DNA of 42,678 nucleotides from Lacisediminihabitans sp. (GTDB lineage Bacteria; Actinomycetota; Actinomycetes; Actinomycetales; Microbacteriaceae). Shown here in pieces: positions 28,460-38,162 of this stretch. The stretch lies in assembly GCA_025362355.1 (NCBI GenBank), contig JANYGT010000065.1, forward strand, positions 1 to 42,678, in the 5' to 3' direction. Below the pieces are notes generated by a model, which was not told where the DNA came from, ran no database searches, and saw nothing but the letters and a program-made list of their open reading frames with translations. Positions within the stretch are counted from its first letter, which is position 1, and every line of letters starts with the position of its first letter. A program made the translations under genes and the position numbers.

Positions 28460-28801
28460 CTACCGCCGGGCGCCCAGCGCGATGATGATCAGCACCGTGA
28501 TCGGGATCAGGCCGACCGCGAGAGCGATCGTCGAGAGCAGCTTCGCGTCGGTACGGAGGAGTCCGAGGATCGAGAGCACCACCGAGACGAGCAGCAGGCC
28601 GGCGCCGACGTAGAAGATGACGATGCTCGCACCCGACATGTGACCGTTGAGCGCGGCATCCACTCCCGTGACGAATCCACCGAAGCCGAGACCGGCACCG
28701 ACGATCGCCAGCACGAGGGCGACGAGAGCCGTTCGACCCGGATACGGGACGACGACGGAGGATTCTGCGTTTGCCATCGGTTCCCCCATTCGCCCTGTCA
28801 A
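28460..28801 (-). CDS. Small membrane protein
   Basis: 113 aa with four hydrophobic segments; 4-bp overlap with ftsY. Confidence 0.7.
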   Translation of the reverse strand: MTGRMGEPMANAESSVVVPYPGRTALVALVLAIVGAGLGFGGFVTGVDAALNGHMSGASIVIFYVGAGLLLVSVVLSILGLLRTDAKLLSTIALAVGLIPITVLIIIALGARR

Positions 28802-29667
28802 CCAATCAGATTCTGCACGAAAACATGCGGTGTGAACCCTGTGAGATCGTTTATTCCCTCGCCCTGGCCGATCAGCTTGATCGGGATGCCCGTCTTCTCC
28901 TGCACCGAGAGCACGAATCCGCCCTTCGCCGAACCGTCGAGTTTGGTCAGCACGAGTCCGGTCACCCCGGCGTGCTCGATGAACGCCTGCGCCTGGGAGA
29001 GCCCGTTCTGGCCGGTCGTCGCGTCGAGCACCAGCAGCACCTCGGCGATCTCGGTCTGCTTCTCGATCACGCGACGGATCTTCGTGAGCTCGTCCATCAG
29101 CCCGCTCTTCGTCTGCAGTCGGCCGGCCGTGTCGATGAGCACGATGTCGATATTCTCGCGTTGCGCCCGCTCGATGGTCTGGTAGGCGACGGATGCCGGA
29201 TCCTGGCCCGGCTGCTGCGGCAACTGGATCTCGGCTCCCCCACGCTCAGCCCATGTCGCGAGCTGCTCGACGGCGGCCGCGCGGAAGGTGTCGGCGGCCC
29301 CGACGATGACCGTGCGATCGTAGCCGCGGAGGAACTTCGCGAACTTGCCGATCGTCGTCGTCTTGCCGACACCGTTGACCCCGACCACCAGCACGACGGC
29401 GGGGCGGGCGCTCAGCGTGAGGGTCGGGTTGAGTTTCGCGAGGCGCTCCTCGAGGGTCTCGCGCAGCATTCGGCGGAGATCGACGGGGTCGGTGGTGTTG
29501 AAACGGCGGACGGATGCCCGCAGCTCGGTGATCACGGAGTCCGTGACATCCGGTCCGAAGTCGGCGGTGATCAGCGCGTCTTCGAGGTCGTCCCAGGTCT
29601 CGTCGTCGATCGTCTTCTTGGCGAACATGCCCTTGAGCGCGCCGGAAAGGGACCACGGGGAAGCCAT
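28798..29667 (-). CDS. ftsY: Signal recognition particle receptor FtsY
   Basis: VVLVVGVNGVGKTTTIGKFAKFLRGYDRTVIVGAADTFRAAAVEQL...VLTKLDGSAKGG. Confidence 0.96.
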   Translation of the reverse strand: MASPWSLSGALKGMFAKKTIDDETWDDLEDALITADFGPDVTDSVITELRASVRRFNTTDPVDLRRMLRETLEERLAKLNPTLTLSARPAVVLVVGVNGVGKTTTIGKFAKFLRGYDRTVIVGAADTFRAAAVEQLATWAERGGAEIQLPQQPGQDPASVAYQTIERAQRENIDIVLIDTAGRLQTKSGLMDELTKIRRVIEKQTEIAEVLLVLDATTGQNGLSQAQAFIEHAGVTGLVLTKLDGSAKGGFVLSVQEKTGIPIKLIGQGEGINDLTGFTPHVFVQNLIG

Positions 29668-29692
29668 GGGTCAATGCTACCGACCGGTATGG

Positions 29693-32600
29693 CTACCGAC
29701 TGGCGTCACCGACGCGCTGGCCGACGACCGCGCTGATCCCGTCGGCTCTCATCGAGACGCCGTAGAGGGCATCCGCGATCTCCATGGTGCGCTTCTGGTG
29801 CGTGATCACGATCAGCTGGGAGGTCTGGCGCAGGTCTTCGAAGATCGTCAGCAGCCGACCGAGGTTGGCATCGTCGAGCGCAGCCTCGACCTCGTCCATG
29901 ATGTAGAACGGGCTCGGGCGCGCCTTGAAGATCGCGATGAGCAGCGCGACCGCCGCGAGGGACCGTTCGCCGCCGCTCAGCAGCGAGAGTCTCTCGATCT
30001 TCTTGCCGGCCGGCCGCACGGTGACCTCGATGCCGGTGAGCAGCAGATTCTCCGGATCGGTGAGGTGGATGCTGCCGGTGCCGCCGGGGAAGAGGATCGG
30101 GAAGACCTCGTTGAACGCCGCCTTGGTGTCGTCGAAGGCGCTCGCGAAGATGTCCTGCATCTTCTCGTCGATCTCCTCGATGATCGTGAGCAGGTCTTTC
30201 CGCGTCGCGGTGAGGTCGGTGAGCTGCTCGGTGAGGAACTTGTGTCGCTGCTCAAGGGCTGCGAACTCCTCGAGGGCGAGCGGGTTGACGCGTCCGAGCT
30301 GGGCGAGCTTGCGTTCGGCACGCGCGAGGCGGGCCTCCTGCTCGGCGCGGACGAAGGGGATTCCCGGGGGTGCGGCATCCACCGTCCCGGGTAGTTCGCC
30401 CTCCGAAAACGCAGGAGATTCTGCCATTTCGGCGCCATTTCGGCCCGAATTGCTCGATTCGGGGAGATTCTCCTGCGTTTCAGGTGAGGCGGAGGGAGCG
30501 TTCGGCGCGGGGTCGAGGGGCGCGGTGTCGGGCGGGATGAGCTGCTGCGGCCCGTACTCCGCGACGAGAACGTCTTCGATGAGCCCGAGCTCGTCACCGG
30601 CACGCTCGAGCAGCGTCGACAGGTGCAGCTTCTTCTCGTAGACCTGCATCTCGAGCCCGTGCACGCTCTCGCTGACCTGCTGCAGGCGCTCCCGAAGGCT
30701 CTGCTCGCCCCGTCGCAGCTCGGCGAGCTCCTCGTTCTGGGCTGCGCGCTCCGCCTCACGGGCGGCGAGTTCGACGCGCGCCTCCGAGACGGATCGGTCG
30801 ACGGAATCGAGCACCGCCGGCAGGGCTCCGATGACCGATTCGGCGGCGGCCACCTGTCGTCGACGGATCACCGCGCGACGGGCTGACTGCTCGGCGGCAA
30901 CACGCTCGGCATCCAACTGACGCGCAAGCTGTTCGGCCCGGAGTTGTTCTGCGCGCACCCGCTCACGTGCCGTCTCGACCTGCAGCCGGGCGTCGAGTTC
31001 ACGCTCCCGCGCGGCCTCGAGGTCGGCGAGTACGCCGTCGCGGGCGCCGACATCCAGCATCGGACGCGGGCGGGAGGATGCGGTGTCGAGCGCGAGCTTC
31101 GCCGACTCGCTCGCCGCCGCGGCCTCGGCGACCGCGTCATCCGCGAGCGCGAGCCCCCGCTCGAGGCGCTCGGCCTCGGCCTGGGCGGCCTCGACCTGCA
31201 CGCGCACCCTGTTCAGCTTTTCGGTCTGTGCGGCGAGGCGCGAGTCGAATTCCCGCAGCGAGCCGAGCGCCCGTGCCGACTGCTCGCGAGCGACTTCGAG
31301 GCGTGCGCGTTGCTCGGCGAGAGCGAACCGTGCGCGGTCCCCGAGCGACGTGACGTCGCGCAGACGGTCGGCGGCGGCATCCCGGTCGGCGACGAGTTCG
31401 AGGCGCGAGCGTTTCGCGCCGGAGCCGCCGCGCAGCACGTATTCGGACAGCACATCACCCGATCGCGTGATGACGGTCGCGCTCTCGGACGGAAAATTCC
31501 CCCACGCTGCGCGGGCCGATGCGATGTCGTCGGCGATCCAGGTGTCAGCCAGCAGCGCGAGCACTCCGGCCGGGGCGGTGACGACGCTGGCGGCTGAGAC
31601 GAGGGTCGCGTGCGAGGAGGGATGCGTGGAAGCGTCAGCCCCGGCGACGACGATCTCGACACGGCCGAAGTCATCCTTGGCCGACTGCTCGATCGCATCG
31701 AAAGCGGAGTCGCGGTCGTCGGCAAGTACGGCGTCGGCCAGGGATCCGAGGGCCGCGGCGATCGCGGCCTCGTAGCCGGGCTGCACCTGAACATGCTCGG
31801 CGACGAGCCCGCGGATGCCGGCGAGCCGTGCGTTCACGAGAGCACTCGAGCCGTCTTTCTGATCGAGTGCCATCGACAGCGCACCCGTTCGGGCGGCGAG
31901 CGCATCGCGTTCCCGCTCGTGCCCGTGCAGTTCTTCGCGGAGGCGTTCTATCTCGGCCTCCGCCGCCGTGACCTCGCCCTGCGCCGTCTCGTAGGCGGCA
32001 TCCAGATCGGTATCGCCGGTGTCGCCGAGAGCTGCTTCGGCCTCGAGGGAGGCGAACTCGACCTGGACGAGCTCGCGGCGCTGTCGGGCTGCGTCGAGCG
32101 CATTCTGCTGGCGGAGCACCTCTCCCCTGACGGCGGCGAGACGGGAGGCTGCAGTCTCCGCCTGCCCGGTCAGCTTCGAGAGCTCGAGATCGTGTCGGGA
32201 CACCAGGGAGGACTGGTAGGCGATCTGCTCGTCGAGTCCGTCGAGGTTGGCGCGAGCGACGGCCGTCGCGGCCGTCGCCTCCCGCCAGGCTGCCTCGGCG
32301 TCGACGACCAGCCGGGCGAGGCGCTCGACCTCCTCCGCGGCATCCACGACCATCTGGCGGGTGACGCCCTGACCGGCATCCTGCACATCGTTCTGCTGGC
32401 CGAGGAGGGCGAGCCTCTGGTTCGCGAGCGTGTACAGGCCTCGCAGTCGCTCCTGCACGGATTCGAGCCCGAAGGCGGTGCGGCGGGCGAGGTCGACGGC
32501 ATCCCCGACCTGGGCGTTCTCGATGCGCGACTCGCGGAGCTTCGCCTGGTCGAGCTGTTCCTGCAGCACGATGCGCTCGGTCTTCCGCTCGCTCTCTCCC

Positions 32601-33337
32601 CGGCTGGATGCGGTGATCGCCGCCCGGAGCGTCACGACCTCGTCCGCGAGCAGGCGGGCGCGCGAGTCACGCACGATGGCGGCGATCGACTGGGCTTCCT
32701 TCGCGATCTCGGCCTGATGCCCGAGCGGCTTCAACTGGCGACGGATCTCACCGGCGAGGTCCGACAGGCGCGTCAGGTTCGCCTGCATCGCGTCGAGCTT
32801 TCGGATCGTCTTCTCTTTGCGACGCCTGTGCTTCAGGATGCCGGCGGCCTCCTCGATGAACCCACGACGCTCTTCCGGGCTGGCGTGCAGCACCGCGTCG
32901 AGCTGCCCCTGGCCGACGATGACGTGCATCTCGCGTCCGAGGCCGGAGTCGCTCAGCAGCTCCTGAACATCGAGCAGTCGGCACGAGCTGCCGTTGATGG
33001 CGTAGTCGCTGCCGCCGTTGCGGAACAGCGTGCGCGAGATGGTGACCTCGGCGTATTCGATCGGCAGCGCGCCATCCGCATTGTCGATCGTGAGGATGAC
33101 CTCCGCACGACCGAGCGGACCCTTCGTGGCAGTGCCGGCGAAGATGACGTCTTCCATCTTGCCGCCGCGGAGGGTCTTCGCGCCCTGCTCCCCCATGACC
33201 CAGGCGAGCGCGTCGACGACGTTCGACTTGCCGGAGCCGTTCGGTCCGACGACGCAGGTGACGCCCTGCTCGAAGGCGAAGGTCGTCGACTGTGCGAAGG
33301 ACTTGAATCCCTTGAGGGTCAGGCTCTTGAGGTACAC
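29693..33337 (-). CDS. smc: Chromosome segregation protein SMC (GTG start VYLKSLTLKGFKSF)
   Basis: GVTCVVGPNGSGKSNVVDALAWVMGEQ, C-terminal LSGGERSLAAVALLIAIF...PFYIMDEVEAALDDAN. Confidence 0.97.
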   Translation of the reverse strand: MYLKSLTLKGFKSFAQSTTFAFEQGVTCVVGPNGSGKSNVVDALAWVMGEQGAKTLRGGKMEDVIFAGTATKGPLGRAEVILTIDNADGALPIEYAEVTISRTLFRNGGSDYAINGSSCRLLDVQELLSDSGLGREMHVIVGQGQLDAVLHASPEERRGFIEEAAGILKHRRRKEKTIRKLDAMQANLTRLSDLAGEIRRQLKPLGHQAEIAKEAQSIAAIVRDSRARLLADEVVTLRAAITASSRGESERKTERIVLQEQLDQAKLRESRIENAQVGDAVDLARRTAFGLESVQERLRGLYTLANQRLALLGQQNDVQDAGQGVTRQMVVDAAEEVERLARLVVDAEAAWREATAATAVARANLDGLDEQIAYQSSLVSRHDLELSKLTGQAETAASRLAAVRGEVLRQQNALDAARQRRELVQVEFASLEAEAALGDTGDTDLDAAYETAQGEVTAAEAEIERLREELHGHERERDALAARTGALSMALDQKDGSSALVNARLAGIRGLVAEHVQVQPGYEAAIAAALGSLADAVLADDRDSAFDAIEQSAKDDFGRVEIVVAGADASTHPSSHATLVSAASVVTAPAGVLALLADTWIADDIASARAAWGNFPSESATVITRSGDVLSEYVLRGGSGAKRSRLELVADRDAAADRLRDVTSLGDRARFALAEQRARLEVAREQSARALGSLREFDSRLAAQTEKLNRVRVQVEAAQAEAERLERGLALADDAVAEAAAASESAKLALDTASSRPRPMLDVGARDGVLADLEAARERELDARLQVETARERVRAEQLRAEQLARQLDAERVAAEQSARRAVIRRRQVAAAESVIGALPAVLDSVDRSVSEARVELAAREAERAAQNEELAELRRGEQSLRERLQQVSESVHGLEMQVYEKKLHLSTLLERAGDELGLIEDVLVAEYGPQQLIPPDTAPLDPAPNAPSASPETQENLPESSNSGRNGAEMAESPAFSEGELPGTVDAAPPGIPFVRAEQEARLARAERKLAQLGRVNPLALEEFAALEQRHKFLTEQLTDLTATRKDLLTIIEEIDEKMQDIFASAFDDTKAAFNEVFPILFPGGTGSIHLTDPENLLLTGIEVTVRPAGKKIERLSLLSGGERSLAAVALLIAIFKARPSPFYIMDEVEAALDDANLGRLLTIFEDLRQTSQLIVITHQKRTMEIADALYGVSMRADGISAVVGQRVGDASR
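30404..30483. repeat. Palindromic element copy 2, in frame inside smc
   Basis: 68-bp core 30410-30477; encodes ETQENLPESSNSGRNGAEMAESPAFSEG within SMC. Confidence 0.93.
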
Positions 33338-33497
33338 AGCACCCCCTTCAGTCGCGCGGCCGATGTACGGGTCAACGGTACTGGAGAGCGGAGGGTGCGC
33401 CCGGCAGGCGTGGCCCGCCCGTGGTCTGACAATTGTCACGGCGAGACCGTGACGGCCGTCGTGGCAACGGCCCCGATCACCGCGAGACGCTGGGGAC

Positions 33498-34430
33498 ATG
33501 GACATTCCCGCACTCGAACTCGCCGCCCTCTCGAAGTCGTTCGGTCAGCTGACGGCCGTCGACGGCATCGATCTCACGATTCAGCGCGGCGAGGTCGTCG
33601 CCCTCCTCGGACCGAACGGCGCCGGCAAGTCGACGACCATCGACCTCGCGCTCGGCCTCGCGCATCCGACGAGCGGCACTGCGCGGCTGTTCGGCGGTGA
33701 CCCGCGCGCGGCGATCCTCGCCGGACGGGTCGGGGCGATGCTTCAGGGCGGAGCCCTCCTGCCGACCACGACCGTTCGCCAGAGCATCGCCCTCGTCGCC
33801 GCTGCCCACCGTGCTCCCCTCTCGATCGATGAGGCACTTGACCGGGCCGGCATCCGGGACCTCGCGAAGCAACGGGTGAGCAAGCTGTCCGGTGGCCAGT
33901 TGCAGCGCGCCCGCTTCGCCATCGCGGTCGTCTCGAACCCCGACCTTCTCATCCTCGACGAGCCGACAGCGGCGATGGACGTCGAATCGCGCCGGGAATT
34001 CTGGCACTCGATGAGGGAGTTCACCGCCGAGGGCCGCACCGTCGTCTTCGCCACCCACTACCTCGATGAGGCAGACAGCTTCGCGGACCGCATCGTCATC
34101 CTGAACTCCGGACGGATCGTCGCCGACGGCACGCCGGCCGAGGTGAAGTCGGTCGTCTCCGGGCGGAGCATCCGGTTCGCGGTGGATGCCGGGGAAGCGG
34201 ATGCCGCAACCTCCGCCCTCTCGCGGCTCGGAGGCATCCGTTCACTCGAGCAGCGCGCCTCCCGCTTCACCCTTGTCTCGGATGACTCTGACGCGACTCT
34301 CCGTTCGGTGCTGCACCTCGTGCCGACCGCCCACGACATCGAGATCACCGCCCACACCATGGACGACGCATTCCTCGCGCTGACCACCAGCGCGGCCACA
34401 TCGACCGACACCGTCACCGTAGGAGCCTGA
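33498..34430 (+). CDS. ABC transporter ATP-binding protein
   Basis: LLGPNGAGKSTTIDLALGL, KLSGGQLQRARFAIAVVSNPDLLILDEPTAAMD. Confidence 0.94.
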   Translation: MDIPALELAALSKSFGQLTAVDGIDLTIQRGEVVALLGPNGAGKSTTIDLALGLAHPTSGTARLFGGDPRAAILAGRVGAMLQGGALLPTTTVRQSIALVAAAHRAPLSIDEALDRAGIRDLAKQRVSKLSGGQLQRARFAIAVVSNPDLLILDEPTAAMDVESRREFWHSMREFTAEGRTVVFATHYLDEADSFADRIVILNSGRIVADGTPAEVKSVVSGRSIRFAVDAGEADAATSALSRLGGIRSLEQRASRFTLVSDDSDATLRSVLHLVPTAHDIEITAHTMDDAFLALTTSAATSTDTVTVGA

Positions 34431-34432
34431 TC

Positions 34433-35176
34433 ATGCCTTTCCGCTACATCGCCCTCGAATCCCTCCGGCAGCTCCGCAACCTCCCCTCCCTCGTCTTCAC
34501 CTTCGTCGTTCCCCTGATGATGCTGCTCATCTTCGGTTCGCTCTACGGCGGTTCCGGGCAGCAGGAAGCGACGACCGGGCTCCCCTGGCTCGTCGTCACG
34601 ACGGTGCAGATGGCGTCGTACGGCGGCATGATGGCGGCGCTCTCGCAGGCATTCGCCATCACGACCGAACGGTCGGTCGGCTGGAACCGCCAGCTGAGGG
34701 TCACGCCACTCTCCGGCATCGGGTATCTCGTCTCGAAGGTCTCGGCGGCGCTCCTCGTAGCGCTCCTGACGGTCACGATGCTGTGCCTCGTCTCGATGGT
34801 CGTGCTCGGTGCCCGGATGGATGCCTCGCACTGGATACTCTCGATCATCAGCATCTGGATCGGCGTCATCCCCTTCGCCCTCATCGCCGTTGCGATCGGT
34901 CAGTTTGCAAAACCGCAGTTCGCGCAGCCGCTCTTCACTGTGGTCTTCCTCGGGATGTCGGTGCTCGGAGGCCTCTGGATACCGCTCGCCGTCATGCCGA
35001 GCTGGGTCATCTCGATCGCGCAGACGGTGCCGTCGTACTGGCTGAACAAGCTCGGCCAGATCGGCGCTCACGGCACCGGCGACGCGCTCACCCCGATCAT
35101 GGTGCTCGCGATCTGGACGGCAGCACTCGCCGTGCTCATCACCTGGCGCTACCGCCGGGATGCTGCCCGCCAGTAG
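34433..35176 (+). CDS. ABC-2 type transporter permease
   Basis: Six hydrophobic segments; directly follows the ATPase gene. Confidence 0.9.
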   Translation: MPFRYIALESLRQLRNLPSLVFTFVVPLMMLLIFGSLYGGSGQQEATTGLPWLVVTTVQMASYGGMMAALSQAFAITTERSVGWNRQLRVTPLSGIGYLVSKVSAALLVALLTVTMLCLVSMVVLGARMDASHWILSIISIWIGVIPFALIAVAIGQFAKPQFAQPLFTVVFLGMSVLGGLWIPLAVMPSWVISIAQTVPSYWLNKLGQIGAHGTGDALTPIMVLAIWTAALAVLITWRYRRDAARQ

Positions 35177-35191
35177 GGCGGCTGGCTTAGG

Positions 35192-36322
35192 GTGAAAGAC
35201 GTGTCCACCGCAGAACGGGTACCGGATCACCGGCTGACGCTCCGTGAGCGCCTTCGGGCTCCGGGGGTGCGGGCCTGGTACATCGGCGCCTCGGCCGGGG
35301 TGATCTGGCAGGCCATCCTCGTGGTGACGGTGGTGTTGCTCGATGTGCCGCCGATCCAGAAGGCGGCCGGGCTCATCCTTCTCGCCGTGCTGTACAGCGG
35401 TTTCATGGTGCTCGGCCCGCTCGTCTGGGGCGAGCCGACCGGCGTCAAACTGCTCGCCATCGGCGTCTACTGGGCCGCCTCATTCCTGCTGTTCCCGCTC
35501 ATCGGACCCTCCGCGACCTGGGTCTGGCTTCTCGTGGTGTCGCTCGCGGCGTTCACCAATCTCCCGCTTCGCCTGGCGATCGCCGCCTCCGGCATCGTCG
35601 TCGTCGTGCAGGTGCTCGTCGGCGTGGCCGTGCACTTCGACCAGGGAACCGGCTTCGCCCCACTCGTGACCGGGGTCGCCGGTGCGACCCTGATCGGACT
35701 CGGTCAGATCGCCCGGTCGAATCGGGCCCTCGTCGTCGCCAACGACGAGATCGCGCGACTCGCCGTCGTCGAGGAGCGGGCGAGGTTCGGCCGCGACCTG
35801 CACGACGTGCTGGGGCATTCGCTGACGGTCGTCACGGTGAAGTCCGAGCTCGCAAGACGGCTGGTGAAACTCGATCCCGACAAGGCAGAGTCTGAGATCG
35901 CCGACATCGAGAGACTGGCACGGGAGGCCCTCGCCGACCTGCGTCTCGCCGTGACGAACTACCGCGAGATCGCGCTCGACTCCGAGCTGATCGCCGCCGA
36001 AACCGCCCTGTCGGCAGCCGGCATCACGGCGCACCTTCCCGTCCTCGTCGACCCTGTCGACCCGGCCCTCCAGGGCACGTTCGCCTGGGTGCTGCGCGAG
36101 GGCGTGACGAACGTGATCCGGCATTCCGGCGCGAGGGAGTGTTGGGTGACGGTCGAGGTCGACAGTGTCACGATCGCCGACGACGGTCGTGGATGCGGTG
36201 ACTCCCCCGCCGGGAACGGCCTCCGCGGGCTTCGGGAACGCGCCGCGGAAGCAGGGGCCGAGGTGCTGGTCGACCGAAGTGCCCACGGCGGATTCGAACT
36301 CACGGCGAGGAGGGCGACATGA
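35192..36322 (+). CDS. DesK/NarX-type sensor histidine kinase (HisKA_3)
   Basis: RFGRDLHDVLGHSLTVVTVKSELARRLV; C-terminal IADDGRGCGDSPAGNGLRGLRERAAEAGA. Confidence 0.92.
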   Translation: MKDVSTAERVPDHRLTLRERLRAPGVRAWYIGASAGVIWQAILVVTVVLLDVPPIQKAAGLILLAVLYSGFMVLGPLVWGEPTGVKLLAIGVYWAASFLLFPLIGPSATWVWLLVVSLAAFTNLPLRLAIAASGIVVVVQVLVGVAVHFDQGTGFAPLVTGVAGATLIGLGQIARSNRALVVANDEIARLAVVEERARFGRDLHDVLGHSLTVVTVKSELARRLVKLDPDKAESEIADIERLAREALADLRLAVTNYREIALDSELIAAETALSAAGITAHLPVLVDPVDPALQGTFAWVLREGVTNVIRHSGARECWVTVEVDSVTIADDGRGCGDSPAGNGLRGLRERAAEAGAEVLVDRSAHGGFELTARRAT

Positions 36323-36937
36323 GCGACCGGGTGCGCATCGTGCTCGCCGATGACCAGGCTCGTGCGGGGAGCTCTCGCCTCGCTGCTCTCCCTCGAACCG
36401 GACTTCGATGTCGTCGGCCAGGTCGGCCGCGGGGACGAGGTGCTGGAGCTCGTGACGCGCACGGCGGCGACCGTCGCCCTCCTCGACGTCGAGATGCCGG
36501 GGCTCGACGGACTGGCAGTCGCCCGCCAGCTCAGGGACTCCGGTACCGGATGCCGCAGCCTCATCGTGACCACGTTCGGACGCCCGGGCTATCTGCGGCG
36601 GGCGCTCGAGTCCGGGGCATCCGGTTTCGTCGTCAAAGACACCCCGGCAGAGCAGCTCGCCGATGCGGTTCGGCAGGTCGCCGCCGGATTCCGCGTCGTC
36701 GACCCGTCGCTCGCAACGGAATCGCTCATCACCGGCACGTCCCCGCTGTCATCTCGCGAGACCGACGTACTCCTGTCGCTCAGAAGCGAGGGCAGCATCG
36801 CGGATGTCGCGACGTCGCTGCATCTCTCCGAGGGAACGGTGCGCAATCACCTGTCGTCCGCCATCGGCAAGACCGGGGCACGTAACGGCGGCGAGGCCGT
36901 GCGGATCGCGGCGGACAACGGCTGGCTACTCGCCTGA
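36319..36937 (+). pseudogene. NarL/LuxR-family response regulator with frameshift near codon 14
   Basis: MSDRVRIVLADDQA in one frame joins LVRGALASLLSLEPDFDVVG...LSSRETDVLLSLRSEGSIADVATSLHLSEGTVRNHLSSAIGK in another. Confidence 0.82.
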
Positions 36938-37006
36938 GGGTTTTCTCGAACGTGCGGCAGTTGTAGTCTGGTCGGCTGCCCACCGGCGGCAGAGACGGAG
37001 GTCACG

Positions 37007-38101
37007 ATGACCGACTTCACCATCACCGACTTCACCATCGACGAGCTCTCGATCCCGGCGACTCTCGATTCGCCGGACGCCGCGCCGTTCATCGCGACGA
37101 TCGAGGTGCGGAACGCGGTCGAGGCCGACGGGTACGGCACGAACGAGTTCGCCCAGACGGCGGCAGAGATCTTGCCGACCTGGCTGGACGAGTTCGAGCC
37201 GAAGCGGCTCTTCGCCGCGACCGTCGACGGCCGGATCGTCGCGAGGGGCATCTTCGAGACCCGCACCGGGGAGAATCCGCGGGAAGCCTGGTTCGGCGTT
37301 CAGGTGCTGCCCGAGTTTCGCGGCCGTGGGATCGGCACGGCACTCGCCGACCGCCTCGAGGGGCTCGCGGCATCCGAATCCCGGGACAAACTGATCTCCT
37401 ACGTGCCGTTTCAGGATGCGGACGGCGAGCGGATGACGTCGCCCACCGGATTCGGATCCGTTCCGCTCGACATTCCCCAGGTACGTTTTCTCCTCGGCCG
37501 CGGCTACACACTCGAGCAGGTCGAACGCGGAAGCCGGCTGCGCTTCCCGATCGATCGCGCGGCATCCGAGGCGCGGCTCAGCGAGGCGCTCACGGCGGCC
37601 GGACCCGACTACCGCGTGCATCGGTGGATCGGGTTTACTCCTGAAAACTGGCTCGCCGACATGGTCGACCTCTTCACCCTGATGAGCACCGACGAGCCGA
37701 CCGCGGGCCTCGAGGAGCCGGAGGATGTCTGGACCGTCGACCGACTCCGCGCCTCCGAGGAGCGGCGATCGTCGAGCCCGCGTGACTTCCTCGTGTCGGT
37801 GGTCGAGCACGTGCCATCCGCGACCCTCGTCGGTTTGACCGAGGTGTCGGTGCCGGAACAGCTCGAGCGGCCGCTCGCACAGAACGACACGATCGTGGCC
37901 CGCGCACACCGCGGCCGACGCCTCGGTACGGTGCTGAAGATCGCGAACCTGCTGCACGTCGACGACGTGCGGCCGGGGCATCCGTCGATCATCACCTTCA
38001 ACGCCGAGGAGAACCGCCACATGCTCGACGTCAACGAGGCCGTCGGATTCGTGCCGATGGGCTACGAGGGAGCCTGGAAAAAGCTGTTGCCCGCGCGATA
38101 G
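37007..38101 (+). CDS. GNAT family acetyltransferase (likely two GNAT domains)
   Basis: AWFGVQVLPEFRGRGIGTALADRLE and AHRGRRLGTVLKIANL. Confidence 0.85.
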   Translation: MTDFTITDFTIDELSIPATLDSPDAAPFIATIEVRNAVEADGYGTNEFAQTAAEILPTWLDEFEPKRLFAATVDGRIVARGIFETRTGENPREAWFGVQVLPEFRGRGIGTALADRLEGLAASESRDKLISYVPFQDADGERMTSPTGFGSVPLDIPQVRFLLGRGYTLEQVERGSRLRFPIDRAASEARLSEALTAAGPDYRVHRWIGFTPENWLADMVDLFTLMSTDEPTAGLEEPEDVWTVDRLRASEERRSSSPRDFLVSVVEHVPSATLVGLTEVSVPEQLERPLAQNDTIVARAHRGRRLGTVLKIANLLHVDDVRPGHPSIITFNAEENRHMLDVNEAVGFVPMGYEGAWKKLLPAR

Positions 38102-38162
38102 ACGCGTATTCGGGGAACGTAAATGTGCCGCGCGGCGCCCGTTCGGGCGACAGAATGGTGCG

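Noticed and set aside
31610-33700. 696-aa plus-strand ORF
   Set aside because: Antisense to smc and overlapping the start of the ABC ATPase in another frame; codon-bias artefact.
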